Source of the DNA: Streptomyces shenzhenensis
GTDB lineage: Bacteria; Actinomycetota; Actinomycetes; Streptomycetales; Streptomycetaceae
Direction of reading: 5' to 3'
Length of the DNA stretch: 64,000 nt
Assembly: GCF_021462265.1 (NCBI RefSeq)
Contig: NZ_JAJONF010000003.1
Span: 62,001 to 126,000, forward strand
Position 1 is the first letter of the stretch, and every line of letters begins with the position of its first letter. Of the stretch, positions 52,594 to 64,000 are shown in pieces. The notes under the pieces were generated by a model. That model was not told the origin of the DNA, did no database searches, and worked only from the letters and a program-made list of their open reading frames with translations. The position numbers were made by a program, and so were the translations under genes.

Positions 52594-53820
52594 TCAGCCA
52601 TGCGGTGTGCTCAGGGCTCTCTCGTCGGCCTGCTGGCGGACCATGTCGAAGCCGAGCGCGGCCGAGGCCAGCGTCACATGGTGGTGCCAGCCGCGGAAGG
52701 AGCGGCCCTCGAAGTCGCCGAGGCCGAACTCCTCGTGCATCCGGCCCAGCGCCTCCCCGGCGAACCTGCGCAGCCGGGCCAGCAGGACGATCTCCGCGAG
52801 CCGGCGGACCGGCAGGTTCGTCAGCCAGTAGGCGCGCGGCTGCGGGCGGCCGTAGGGCCAGTCCGCGAGGAGCATCCGCGCCCGAGGCGCGCCACCCGCG
52901 CAGCCCTCGGGAGAGCGCTCGGCCCGCAGCAGCACGGGCACGGTCAGGAACTCCGAGTGGCACATGCGCTCGGTCACCGGGTCGTGCCAGGTCACCGACG
53001 TCCGCTCGGTGTGCCGGACGGCGTGCGCGGCGAGGTCGGCCAGCGTGCCGCCGGCGCCCCGCACGGCGGCCCGGCCGCGGGGGAGGAGGACCGGCGTGTG
53101 CGGCGATGCCTGGACCACATAGCCGAGACCGCGTGCCTCCAGGCCCCGTAACAGGGGGTCCGGGTCCCCGTCGCCGCGCCAGTCGGCCAGCACCGGCAGC
53201 GGTTCCAGGGACCACTCGTCGAGCATCTCGTCGAGCGACTCCAGGACGTAGCTCCACCGGGGGCGGCAGCGCTCGTGCTCCGGCAGGTGCGCCTGGCCGC
53301 GCAGCCCCTCGTCGCGGTCCCACCGGCTGGGCAGCACCAGCCGCCAGTTCACCGGGACCCCGCCGGCGTGTCCCACCAGCGAGGTCGCCAGCGCCAGCTG
53401 GCAGTTGACGGTGCGTTCCTGGGAGGCCGCGTACTGCCGGGCCACGCCGACCGACCGGTCGCCGTTCTTGGCGAAGACGACCTCGTCGACCGACCAGGCC
53501 TCGGCCCGGAAGGCCCGGACCATCTGCCCGGCCAGCCGGCCGCGCACCGGCGCGGACGCCCAGGGGCTCTGGTTCACGAACTGCTGGATCTGCTGCACCG
53601 CCCGCCGCCCCAGCACCTGTTCGGTGATCCGGGCCGGCGTCTTGCGGCCGGGCACGGCCAGCAGACCGCGCAGGTACACCTCGCCCCAGCGCCGCTGGTC
53701 GGCCCGGGTGAACTGGCCGAACAGCTCGCCGCAGTAGGCCGGCAGGTCGAGGGCACCGGGCGGGGCGCCCGGGGTACGGACGGACGGTAACGGGAGTGCG
53801 ATGGTCGCGAGATCACTCAT
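52594..53820 (-). CDS. IS701-family transposase homologue, embedded in an operon
   Basis: About 408 residues. The DDE-type core is visible: SWSVDEVVFAKNGDRSVGVA-like first Asp region (WSVDEVVFAKNGDRSVGVAR), second Asp in LPVLADWRGDGDPD, and the C-terminal Glu block FGLGDFEGRSFRGWHHHVTL. ATG 53820 overlaps the stop of the AGE-STAS gene by 8 bases. No terminal inverted repeats or target duplications are evident around it. That placement suggests a domesticated or operon-captured transposase instead of a free IS copy. The 289 bases downstream (52305-52593) are G/C-rich and hold no gene I can support. Confidence 0.8.
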   Translation of the reverse strand: MSDLATIALPLPSVRTPGAPPGALDLPAYCGELFGQFTRADQRRWGEVYLRGLLAVPGRKTPARITEQVLGRRAVQQIQQFVNQSPWASAPVRGRLAGQMVRAFRAEAWSVDEVVFAKNGDRSVGVARQYAASQERTVNCQLALATSLVGHAGGVPVNWRLVLPSRWDRDEGLRGQAHLPEHERCRPRWSYVLESLDEMLDEWSLEPLPVLADWRGDGDPDPLLRGLEARGLGYVVQASPHTPVLLPRGRAAVRGAGGTLADLAAHAVRHTERTSVTWHDPVTERMCHSEFLTVPVLLRAERSPEGCAGGAPRARMLLADWPYGRPQPRAYWLTNLPVRRLAEIVLLARLRRFAGEALGRMHEEFGLGDFEGRSFRGWHHHVTLASAALGFDMVRQQADERALSTPHG

Positions 53821-55968
53821 GGCTGCAGTCGTCACCCCCCTCCAGCAGGAAGGCGTCCGTCGCCAGCAGCGCGTCGGCGACCTCGGGCAGCGTGCAGCCC
53901 ACGATCACGAAGTCGACGTCGAGCCCCGCCTTGGTGCGCTGGAACAGCAGCTCGTTGATGGCGGACCGGCACATCTCGCTGGTCTCGCAGAGGTGGAACT
54001 CCACGCGCTGGGGGGCGGCCGCCATCACCTCGCCGAGGATCCTGCGGAACTTGCCCAGCTCGGCGGCGTCGATCACGCCGCGGCAGCTGATGTGGGCGGT
54101 GCCGCCGTCGAACTCGCTGCGCATCCGCAGCCGCATCTGGGCGGGCTCCAGCTCCACCCGCACCCGCACCGGTTCGGTGCCCTCGGGCAGCCGTACGGTC
54201 AGGTCCTTGGCGTCGAAGTTCTGGTACGGCTGCCCGTCCACCCACACCCGGGTCAGCTCCGCCGAGCCGGCCGGCAGCAGGTCCGGCGCCACCCGCAGCA
54301 GCCGCTCCGGGAGGTCGTCCGGACGCGGCCGGAAGTGCAGGGTCACCGGGTCGTTGCCGAGCAGCAGGCCGGTGTAGGTGGCCGCCAGGTAGCACAGCTC
54401 CAGCGCGTGGTAGCCCGCCATCGCGTGGCTGCCCTTGAGCCGCTCGGTGCCCAGCAGGTACGGGATGCCGTTGGCCAGGACGTTGAAGTAGACGCCGCCG
54501 TCCTCGTAGTCGAGGAAGTACGCGTTGTAGAACGACGCCGCCTCCCGGGCCAGCCGCAGGTGCTCGGGGTCGTCGGTGGTGCCGGCCAGGATGAGGTAGG
54601 CGAGGATCGCCTGCTCCTGCTGCCACCAGGCCTTGCGGTCGTGCCAGACCATGCGGTGGATGCCGCTGTCCGGGTCGGGCTGCCGCTCCACCACGTCGTA
54701 CCAGCCGCTGCGCAGGCCGTCGCTGCCCACCGCGGGCATCAGCTCGGCGATCCGCTCCGCCGTGGCGAGGTACTCGGGCTTGTCGTGCAGGGCCTTGATG
54801 CGGGTCAGGTTCCAGGTGATCTTGAGGTTGTGGCCGACCACCGCGCGGTCCTGCTGCCAGCCCCAGGTGCGGTCCGGGCTCCAGTCGGCGTGGAACCGTT
54901 CCTGCACGAAGGGGGAGCCGGGCTCGTCCGGGAACCGCTGGACGATCGTGTCCGCGGTCTCCTCCAGGAGCGCGGCGAAGTCCGGACGGCCGGTCGCCAG
55001 ATACGCGTTGATCAGGTACGCCGGGGCGTGGTCGCCGACGGAGTTCCAGTTCTTGCGGGACCGGTTGCGGCCCAGGGAGTCGGCACCCGGGTCCAGGGAG
55101 ATCGGGTCCAGGTGCGAGAAGAACCCGCCGTGGACCGGGTCGCGGAAGTACTTCTGGAACAGGGCGACCGTGCGGTCGATGTCGTTCAGGATCTTCGGGT
55201 CGCCGGTGATCCGGAAGGTCTGGGTGGGGCCGGCCAGCGCGTAGATCTGCTCGTACATCGGGATCGCGTCGTAGTCGTCGCCGAACTCCGAGGCGAAGAC
55301 CGGCCGGTGGCCGCCGGGCGTGATGTCGATGCCGTGGTACCAGTAGGTGATCCCGTCCGCCTGGTCGTCCACCCGCATGTGCTCGCGCAGGTACTCGGTA
55401 CCGGACTGCGCCGCCTCCAGGAAGCGGTCCTCGCCGGTCAGCAGGTAGGCCGTGGCCAGCCCGTACACCAGCCGGGAGATGGTGTCGGTCTCCTGGCGCA
55501 CGTCCTGGCCGTGGAAGTCCGGTAAGTGGGTGCCGCCGAGGGTGAGCTGGGTGCGGAAGTTCCGCCAGTCGTAGTTCCCGTCCGGGAACTGGCCGCGCAG
55601 GTAGAAGTCGGCGATGGCGGCGGCCTGCCGCACCCACCAGTCGGGGTGCTCGAAGACGTACTGGCCGCGGCTCTCCTCCGGGAAGGTGATCTCCTTGGCG
55701 TCGAAGCGGGCGCCGCCCTCCCACTCGTAGAGGATCCCGTACGCGAACAGGAACCGGCCCTCGGCCAGCATGTCGACGGTGCGGGCGGTGGTGTCGTGGT
55801 AGGGGTCGCCGAGGTTGCGGACGATGCGGGAGACGGCGTTGTGGGTCAGGTGGACCGTGAACTCACGCCCGTCCGGGCTGCGCAGGCCGAACATCCGCCT
55901 TGTGGGGCTGTAGTGGGTGACGTAACCCGCCAGGGTGTCGGAGGAGATACGTCGTTGGGAGAGTGCGC

Positions 55969-55972
<4 letters not shown>
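53813..55972 (-). CDS. AGE-type (alpha/alpha)6-barrel protein fused to a C-terminal STAS-like domain
   Basis: 719 residues. An N-terminal ~85-residue beta-rich part precedes an (alpha/alpha)6 barrel with N-acylglucosamine-2-epimerase-like landmarks: GRFLFAYGILYEWEGG, WGWQQDRAVVGHNLKITWNL (catalytic-type His), and RMVWHDRKAWWQQEQAILAY. From ~615 a separate domain (GTAHISCRGVIDAAELGKFR; RVEFHLCETSEMCRSAINEL; VDFVIVGCTLPEVADAL) follows the STAS/anti-anti-sigma pattern. AGE enzymes epimerise sugars. A STAS appendage suggests regulation or docking. Its ATG overlaps the GlgX stop (ATGA), and its stop overlaps the transposase homologue. The exact reaction is uncertain. Confidence 0.72.
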
Positions 55973-58247
<2,275 letters not shown>

Positions 58248-58251
<4 letters not shown>

Positions 58252-58958
58252 GCGAACACCGCCCGGGTTCCGGCCGGGACGTCGGCGCGCAGCCCGGCGA
58301 AGAGCTCTTCCCAGGGCACGGGACCGGAGGCCGGGCCGGGCTCGCTGCGCATCTCGAACGTCACGCCCCGCGCGGCGGGCGAGCCGAGCGCCCGGACGCA
58401 GGCCTCGGCGACGTACGCGCGGGCCACGAATCCGTCGCCGGCGTCGCCCTGCTCCAGGTGCAGCACGCCGTGGCCGGGCTCGTCGGTCAGCCAGCCCGGC
58501 CGGATCACCGTGTAGGGCAGGCCCGAGGAGCGGACCGCGTCCTCGCCGGCCAGCCGCCAGTCCAGCATCCTGCCGTAGGCGTTCATGGGGTGGTCGCGGC
58601 GGGTGACATGGCGCTGGCTGACGAGCACGAAGTGCCGGTCGGCACCGGCGGCGCCCAGGGTGTCGAGGACGTGGCGGACGCCGCCGTGCAGGGTCGACTC
58701 CGGGCTGTCCGGGCCGGCGGCGTCGGTGCCCGGTTCCACGGCGTAGACGACGGCGGCGCACCCGTGCAGGGGGGTGCGGAGCGTGCCGGGGTCGCGGACG
58801 TCGGCCGTGAAGTACTGCGCCTGCGCGGGCATGTGCCGCCGGGCGCGCTGGGTGCTGCGGCCGATGACCCGGACGGTCTCGCCCCGGGCCAGCAACTGCC
58901 GGGTGACGAGCCGGCCGACGCGGCCGGTCCCTCCTATGACTGCGATCGGGCTGTCCAT
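58248..58958 (-). CDS. NAD(P)H-binding SDR-like protein (NmrA/atypical SDR)
   Basis: 236 residues. The N-terminal dinucleotide motif SPIAVIGGTGRVGRLVTRQL, then TVRVIGRSTQRARRHM and YFTADVRDPGTLRTPLHGC, is the NmrA/atypical-SDR pattern. The catalytic YxxxK is not obvious (NAYGRMLDWRLAGED). YTVIRPGWLTDEPGHG is the conserved 'tilRpg' strand of this group. Members act as redox sensors or isomerases on sugars or quinones. The stop overlaps the glgX start. Eighty-eight bases separate it from the nucleotidyltransferase upstream, so it is probably in the same transcript. Confidence 0.8.
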
Positions 58959-59046
58959 CGAGAAAACTCCCCAGGGCGGTAGCCGAGCCGGACGAATGGC
59001 GTGCGGGAAGGAGCAGGTGGAGGCGCGAGGACGCGGCAGGATCCGG

Positions 59047-60381
59047 TCAGATCCAGCGCAGGATGTCGTCGGAGCTGGTCAGGTGGGTGCCGGAGGGCAG
59101 GCCGGTGACGGCGGGGACCCGCAGCCGCGGATAGACGCTCACCCCCGACAGCCGGGTGCCGGGGCGCAGGTCGGCGGCCTCGCCGATCGCCGAGTGGACG
59201 AGCCGGACGGGGTTGTCGCGTACGGAGCGCACCTGCGCCATGGGCCCCACGTACGAGTCGGTGATGCGGGCGTACGGCCCGACGACGGCGCCGTCGCCGA
59301 TCGCCGTCCGGCTCAGCCGGGCCCCTTCGTCGATGTCGACATCGTCGCCGACGTCCGTGTAGCGCAGTTTCACGCCGGGGCCGATCTCGGCGTTGCGTCC
59401 GATGCGTACGGCGGGGCCGACCACCACGCTGCCCTCGGAGATCTTCTGGGCGAGGGTGGTGCCCTGCACGCTGTCCTTGGTGCGCAGGCTCGACTCGTGG
59501 ATCCAGTACCGCGGATCGGTGCTCACCGGGGCGCCCATGGCCCGGCCCATCCAGGGGTAGCGGCCGCGCAGCACGTCCCCGAGGGTGGCCAGGTAGTCCG
59601 GGATGCTGCCCAGGTCGCCGAGCCGGTCGATGGGCGCGGCCGCGACCGGCAGGCCCCGCCGGACCAGCCAGGGCAGCAGGTCGCCGCCCCAGTCGAGGTT
59701 CTGCTGGGCCAGCCGGATCATCTCGGGGGTACGGGCCGCCAGCCGCAGCCGCCCGCAGTCGACCAGGTACATGCCGGCGTTGGTCGGCAGGGTGAAGCCG
59801 GTGCCCGGCAACGATGTCTCGGGGAAGAGGCGGTGGACGAGGTCGAGGCCGGGTTTCTCCAGGAAGCCCGAGACGGTGCCGTCCGCGTCCGTCTGCATCA
59901 CGCCGTACTTGCCGGCGATCTCCTCGGCCGTACGGGCGACGGAGGCGACGGTCACGACGGCGTCGGCGGCGTCGTGCGCGTCGGTCAGCAGGGGCAGCGA
60001 GAACTCGAAGACGGAGTCGACCGGCATGACCAGGGCGCGGCCGGTCAGGTCCCACCGTTCGAGGTTGTGCAGGGTGGCCGCGCCCGAGCCGACGTTGTAG
60101 CGGTCGAGCCGGGCCCGGGAGTAGTGGATCTCGACGCCGAACCGCTCGCCGTGGCCGAGGACGAGCTTGATCTGGCTGTGGTTCTCGGCGCCCTGGGCGA
60201 TCACGTGGAAGCGGCGGATGCCCTGGTCCCGGCAGTTCTGGACGAGCCATTCGATGACGGAGCGGCCGGCGAACGGGATGAGCGCCTTGCTGCGGATGTA
60301 GTCCGACGAGGCGAGGGTGAGCGGTTTGGCGCGTTCGCCCCGGCCTCCGGCCAGGATGATCCCTGATGTCTCGTCCCCCAT
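59047..60381 (-). CDS. sugar-1-phosphate nucleotidyltransferase with left-handed beta-helix tail
   Basis: 444 residues. The N-terminal signature is SGIILAGGRGERAKPLTLAS followed by KALIPFAGRSVIEWLV, as in GlgC/RmlA-type pyrophosphorylases. VMPVDSVFEFSLPLLTD replaces the typical 'D-x-G/D' metal site. From ~300 hexapeptide repeats build a beta-helix (GSVVVGPAVRIGRNAEIGPG; IGDGAVVGPYARITDSYVGP). Such enzymes activate a sugar-1-phosphate with NTP. ATG 60381 follows GAGGAGG. It is the first gene of the operon continuing through glgX to the transposase homologue, and its promoter carries the TTGACT boxes also found before the small-peptide gene. Confidence 0.83.
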   Translation of the reverse strand: MGDETSGIILAGGRGERAKPLTLASSDYIRSKALIPFAGRSVIEWLVQNCRDQGIRRFHVIAQGAENHSQIKLVLGHGERFGVEIHYSRARLDRYNVGSGAATLHNLERWDLTGRALVMPVDSVFEFSLPLLTDAHDAADAVVTVASVARTAEEIAGKYGVMQTDADGTVSGFLEKPGLDLVHRLFPETSLPGTGFTLPTNAGMYLVDCGRLRLAARTPEMIRLAQQNLDWGGDLLPWLVRRGLPVAAAPIDRLGDLGSIPDYLATLGDVLRGRYPWMGRAMGAPVSTDPRYWIHESSLRTKDSVQGTTLAQKISEGSVVVGPAVRIGRNAEIGPGVKLRYTDVGDDVDIDEGARLSRTAIGDGAVVGPYARITDSYVGPMAQVRSVRDNPVRLVHSAIGEAADLRPGTRLSGVSVYPRLRVPAVTGLPSGTHLTSSDDILRWI

Positions 60382-60616
60382 GACTGCGCTGCCTCCTCGG
60401 CTGACGAATCAATGCCTTTCAGTCAACTGAGCCTGTCATTGAGAGTCAAGTAAAATGTAAAAAAAATGCGCAGACGGGGGCCGCGAAGCGGTCCCTCGAC
60501 CTTTTAGATCATGGCTATGAGCAGGATCTATACGAGCCCGGCTCCGGATTAACCCGGCCAGTCAACGTGTTAAATCCATCCGTCAACTGCGCTGTCATGT
60601 CGCTGACGCGGGCCGG
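60382..60616. promoter_or_regulatory. promoter region with TTGACT-N17-TTGACT and related boxes
   Basis: On the minus strand, TTGACT (60449-60444) and TTGACT (60426-60421) are separated by exactly 17 bases, the same geometry as at 46030-46058. The first is part of TACTTGACT and of a dyad ending TGACAG (60449-60433), like box A upstream of the XRE-TPR gene. A further variant pair, TTGACG and TTGACT, lies at 60586-60560 with 15 bases between. The region also has a poly-A run near 60460. It drives the leftward nucleotidyltransferase operon. A shared regulator is likely. Confidence 0.6.
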
Positions 60617-62461
60617 TCACTTCAGCTCGTCGGGGCAGGGTGTGCCCCGCGGCAGCTGGTACGGCGCCGCCAGCCGGTACGTCCCCGCCCTGGGGGCCAG
60701 CAGCATGGTCCACTTGTCGCCCTTGGCGTCCTCCGCCGTCTCCCTCAGGCAGCCGTTGACGTTGGTGTACGTCTTCGTCGCGCCGTCGGGCCGGTGCTTG
60801 GAGGCCTTGGTCTCCTGGGGTGCCTTCAGGCTCTTGCCGTCCGCGTCGACGATGCTCAGCCAGGGCGAGTACGGGATCCGGATCAGGATCCGGCCGGCCT
60901 TGCGGACCTCAAGGGTCAGCTCGCCCTGCTCGGCGCTGTCCACCACCGCGTCGGGCTCGGCCAGCGGCACCGGATCGGTCACCCGGAACAGCTGCCAGTT
61001 GGCGTCGCCCCAGATCTGCTTCAGATACGGCATCCCGCGCTGCACCAGCGCCCGCTCGCGCTCCCCGCCGTCGCCGTCCGGCTCGTCCTTGGGCAGCACG
61101 ACGAAGTGCACGGCCCAGCGCTGCAGCCACTCGTGGTAGTTCGCGGAGTTCAGGGTGTCGTCGTAGAAGAGCGGGTTGCGCTCCATGTCGGCCTGGCGGT
61201 TCCAGCCGCGGGCCAGGTTGACGTACGGCGCGAGCGCGGAGGCCTCGCGGTGCGAGCGGGCCGGGACTACCTCGACGCGGCCCTTCTCGGCGCCCACCTG
61301 CTGGAGCTGGTGGACGAGCGGGGCGAGCTCGCGGGCCCAGGACGCGGCCGGGGTCGTGTGGATGATGTCGTCGACCGACTTGAAGCCGATCCAGCCGACG
61401 AAGCCGAGGAAGGCGAGGACCGTGACGTAGTACTTGCGCGAGCGCGGGACCGTGTACGGGAGAGCCACGATCAGGGTCGCGCCCGCGAACAGCATCGGCA
61501 GCCGCGAGATGTTCGAGCCGATCTGCGAACTGACCAGCCACACCAGCACCACACCGAGGCTGTACACGGCCGCCGTCAGCCGGACCGTCTTCCACTCCTC
61601 CGGCACGAGGAAGAGGCAGAGCAGGCCGTACGACAGGGGCATGATCACCGAGCCGAAGCCCATCGGCTGGGTGCCGGAGAACGGGAAGAGCCAGGCGGAG
61701 ACCGCCACCACGGCCGCGGGCGCCAGGCCCAGCGCCCAGGCGCCCGGCCGCCGCTTCTGCAGGAACAGCGCGACCGCGACCAGACCGACGAAGAGCCCGG
61801 CGACCGGGGACGACATGGTGGCCAGTGCCGCGAGCGGGGCCGCGACCAGCGCCTTCGCCCACCGTTTGTGCCGCCATCGGTACGGCCAGCAGAACACCGC
61901 CCCGACCGCGGCCAGCGCGAACATCGTGCCGAGCGCGAAGGTGACCCGCCCGGAGATGGCGTTGCACAGCAGTGCGAACACCCCGGCGAGCGCGGCCCAC
62001 AGGGGGTTCCGCACCGCCCGGCTGCGGATGAGGAGCAGGGTCAGCAGGCCGGCCGAGACGGTGCCGGCCAGCATCAGCGTGGTACGGACGCCGATCAGCG
62101 ACATCAGATACGGCGACACCACGCTGTACGACACCGGGTGCATACCGCCGTACCAGGCGAGGTTGTACGCCGAGTCCGGGTGCCGGCCGACGAACTCCGC
62201 CCAGGCGTCCTGCGCCGCCAGATCGCCGCCGCTGTTCGCGAACGTGAAGAACCAGATGACGTGCAGGATGCCGGCGAGGGCGGTGACCGACAGCACCGGG
62301 TGGCGCAGCAGCCGCCGGCGCAACGGCTCGGCGGCCCGCAGCAGCCTGCTGCCGGCCTTACCCTCCGTATGGTCCGCGTCCGCCGGCGGCACGGCTATTC
62401 GCGGGCCGGCTACCGGCCCCGGTTCGGCGTCGTCGGCGCGTGTCGGCTCCGCTGTGGCCAC
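60617..62461 (-). CDS. polytopic membrane protein of unknown function
   Basis: 614 residues. About twelve membrane segments occupy residues ~50-370 (AALAGVFALLCNAISGRVTF; LVAVALFLQKRRPGAWALGL; YSLGVVLVWLVSSQIGSNIS), followed by a ~230-residue soluble domain that contains ARSHREASALAPYVNLARGW and ends RGTPCPDELK. The layout resembles large glycosyltransferase-C or MFS-like membrane proteins of Actinobacteria, but the fold is not decided here. GTG 62461 has GGGGAG nine bases upstream. An in-frame start at 62593 would add an unlikely basic tail. It appears to belong to the core chromosome next to the carboxypeptidase gene. Confidence 0.75.
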   Translation of the reverse strand: MATAEPTRADDAEPGPVAGPRIAVPPADADHTEGKAGSRLLRAAEPLRRRLLRHPVLSVTALAGILHVIWFFTFANSGGDLAAQDAWAEFVGRHPDSAYNLAWYGGMHPVSYSVVSPYLMSLIGVRTTLMLAGTVSAGLLTLLLIRSRAVRNPLWAALAGVFALLCNAISGRVTFALGTMFALAAVGAVFCWPYRWRHKRWAKALVAAPLAALATMSSPVAGLFVGLVAVALFLQKRRPGAWALGLAPAAVVAVSAWLFPFSGTQPMGFGSVIMPLSYGLLCLFLVPEEWKTVRLTAAVYSLGVVLVWLVSSQIGSNISRLPMLFAGATLIVALPYTVPRSRKYYVTVLAFLGFVGWIGFKSVDDIIHTTPAASWARELAPLVHQLQQVGAEKGRVEVVPARSHREASALAPYVNLARGWNRQADMERNPLFYDDTLNSANYHEWLQRWAVHFVVLPKDEPDGDGGERERALVQRGMPYLKQIWGDANWQLFRVTDPVPLAEPDAVVDSAEQGELTLEVRKAGRILIRIPYSPWLSIVDADGKSLKAPQETKASKHRPDGATKTYTNVNGCLRETAEDAKGDKWTMLLAPRAGTYRLAAPYQLPRGTPCPDELK

Positions 62462-62658
62462 CTGAAGGCACTCCCCGTGTCCCGTCTTCTGTTCTCGGCC
62501 GTGTTCCACGGTGTTGGCGGCCGCTTTCCGTCCAGTTCGCGGCCGTGTCCCGGCGACCGGCGACCTGCCCCGATTCGTGACGCTAGCACGCACCCCGCCG
62601 CGGGGCCCCTGGGTGGGGCGCCATCAGCGGGGTGCGGTGACGGAATGCCGGTTATGGG

Positions 62659-64000
62659 TCAGCCGAGGCGGGTCAGCCTGCTCGTGAACCCGGGCTCGGC
62701 CAGGTCCTTCTGCAGGGCGACCGGAACCCGGACGGCGGAACCGGAACCGTCACCCACGGTGAGGGTGCCGACCTTGGTGCCCGCCTTCGCGGTGTGCGGC
62801 ACGTCGTCCGCCTGGAAGGACAGCTTCACCTTCAGCCCGGACCAGCCGGCGGCGGTGACGTCCTCGGTCGCCACCACCGGGGTACGGCCGCCGAGCCCGT
62901 CGTCCACGTACCCGACGACGTCGCCCTTCTTGTAGATCGTCGCCGACACCAGCGCGCCCTGGGCGGCCCGGATCAGCTTGTCGCCGCCGTTGAGGGCGGC
63001 GGTGAGGATGCTGTTGTCCGAGGCGGCGCTGGCCGGCTGCCGCAGCACCGCGCCGATGATCGTGCGGGTCTGGCCGCCGACCGTCTTCTTCGCGGCGAAG
63101 ACCAGGTTGCCCAGGGCGGAGGTGGTGGTGCCGGTCTTGATGCCGACGACGTTGTTGTGACCGACCAGCTGGTTCCAGTTGCCGTGGTTGACGCCCTTGT
63201 AGTCGTCGTACGACATCATCGCGGCGACCTCGCGGAAGGCCGGCTCGCTCGCCATGGCGGCCTTCGCCAGCTTCACCTGGTCCACGGCGGTGGACACCGT
63301 GGAGTTCGTGAGCCCCGACGGGTCCGTGTACGTCGTGTCGGTCATGCCGAGCTTCTTCGCGGTGGCGTTCATCTTCGCCACGAACGACTTCTCGGAGCCG
63401 GCGTCCCACCGGGCCAGCAGGCGGGCCACGTTGTTGGCCGAGGCGATCAGGATGGACTCCAGGGCCTCGCGCTGGGTGATCGAGTCACCGGCCGTCACGT
63501 CGACGGTCGACTCCTGGCCGGCGTTCGCCTGGTCCTGGGCCGCCTGGTCGATCTTGATCTTCGGACCGGCGGCGCCGCTCTTCAGGGGATGGTCGCGCAG
63601 GATGATGTACGCGGTCATCACCTTGGCGACGCTCGCGATCGGCACCGCCTTCCGGGCACCGGAGGAGCCGAACGTGCCGATGCCCTGCACGTCGAGGGCG
63701 GCCTGGCCGTCGGCCGGCCAGGGGATGTCCACCTTGCCGCCGCCGAAGGTGTACGTGTCCTTCGCGGTGAGGTCGAGGGTGGGCTGGGGGAGCGGGCGCA
63801 GAGTCTGTACGACCGCAAAGACGATCAGCAGGACGATGACGAGCGGCGTCCAGATCTTGACCCGGCGGAAGAGGGTCCTGACCGGGGTCTCCGGCGGCGG
63901 GGGCGTGTTGGTCAGCTCGGCGAGCAGGTCCAGCGGGGGCTTCGGGGGAAGCGGCTGCTGGGTGGTGCGCTCGGGGCCGACCTGCGGGAGGACGGTGGTG
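62659..64000 (-). CDS. D-alanyl-D-alanine carboxypeptidase (N-terminus cut by window edge)
   Basis: About 447 codons lie in the window, and the first codons are beyond 64000. A proline-rich cytoplasmic part (QQPLPPKPPLDLLAELTN) precedes one membrane helix (IWTPLVIVLLIVFAVVQTLR), then the extracytoplasmic S11 peptidase domain. Its motifs are SVAKVMTAY (SxxK), SANNVARLL (SxN) and GIKTGTTTSALG (KTG). A C-terminal beta domain follows. This penicillin-binding protein trims the terminal D-Ala from peptidoglycan stem peptides. It is anchored by the N-terminal helix rather than a cleaved signal. Confidence 0.9.
   Translation of the reverse strand, partial: TTVLPQVGPERTTQQPLPPKPPLDLLAELTNTPPPPETPVRTLFRRVKIWTPLVIVLLIVFAVVQTLRPLPQPTLDLTAKDTYTFGGGKVDIPWPADGQAALDVQGIGTFGSSGARKAVPIASVAKVMTAYIILRDHPLKSGAAGPKIKIDQAAQDQANAGQESTVDVTAGDSITQREALESILIASANNVARLLARWDAGSEKSFVAKMNATAKKLGMTDTTYTDPSGLTNSTVSTAVDQVKLAKAAMASEPAFREVAAMMSYDDYKGVNHGNWNQLVGHNNVVGIKTGTTTSALGNLVFAAKKTVGGQTRTIIGAVLRQPASAASDNSILTAALNGGDKLIRAAQGALVSATIYKKGDVVGYVDDGLGGRTPVVATEDVTAAGWSGLKVKLSFQADDVPHTAKAGTKVGTLTVGDGSGSAVRVPVALQKDLAEPGFTSRLTRLG

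Overview
This is high-GC actinobacterial DNA, almost certainly a Streptomyces chromosome. The coding GC3 bias is very strong, GTG starts and 4-bp ATGA/GTGA overlaps are common, and one reading frame carries a TTA (bldA-type) codon. It also contains a dispersed Streptomyces intergenic repeat, an XRE-remnant/anti-sigma-type ATPase pair, and a GlgE-Pep2 pair.

Left part (1-20 kb) is an accessory region dominated by defence-type genes. After the truncated start of a secreted protein and a scrambled ISKra4-like transposase relic come a giant SF1 helicase-nuclease (DUF4011/REase/DUF3320), a HATPase-type regulator whose XRE partner is decayed, a PIN-like nuclease, and a small Phd/RelE-like toxin-antitoxin pair. 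An McrB (with DUF4357)-McrC-RelE/UvrD helicase operon follows, facing a DNA N6-methylase that carries an N-terminal HTH and a C-terminal half specificity domain.

20-27.5 kb is a visibly lower-GC island. A five-gene, translationally coupled operon encodes an uncharacterised domain fused to a nucleoside-phosphorylase domain, a HAD phosphatase, a MazG-YqcI/YcgG fusion, a PfkB-type kinase and a SAM methyltransferase. It is bracketed by one complete and one truncated, inverted copy of an EthD-like (dimeric alpha-beta barrel) gene.

27.6-44 kb is a metabolic cluster. One + operon holds MFS, SnoaL-like and BBE-type FAD oxidase genes. A six-gene minus operon (SnoaL, GMC oxidase, double SnoaL, SnoaL, VOC, SDR) diverges from a five-gene + operon (DJ-1/PfpI, ThDP enzyme, DJ-1/PfpI, GlgE, Pep2). 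So alpha-glucan chemistry is tied to oxidative, cyclase-like and aldehyde/keto-acid chemistry.

44.4-60.6 kb contains the most intriguing arrangement: an XRE-TPR regulator, a divergent 50-residue membrane-peptide gene, a complete Opp/Dpp-type transporter (two permeases, fused double ATPase, divergent lipoprotein receptor), and a minus operon of nucleotidyltransferase, NAD(P)-binding protein, GlgX, AGE-STAS fusion and an IS701-like transposase homologue. The 9-mer TACTTGACT recurs upstream of the regulator, the peptide and the nucleotidyltransferase. The last two promoters share the layout TTGACT-N17-TTGACT. This resembles an RRNPP-type peptide signalling circuit (regulator, pro-peptide, Opp importer) controlling a glucan/sugar operon. 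That is an inference from architecture only.

The right end (60.6-64 kb) returns to housekeeping-like genes: a polytopic membrane protein and a D-Ala-D-Ala carboxypeptidase cut by the window edge. No rRNA, tRNA or CRISPR array was seen.
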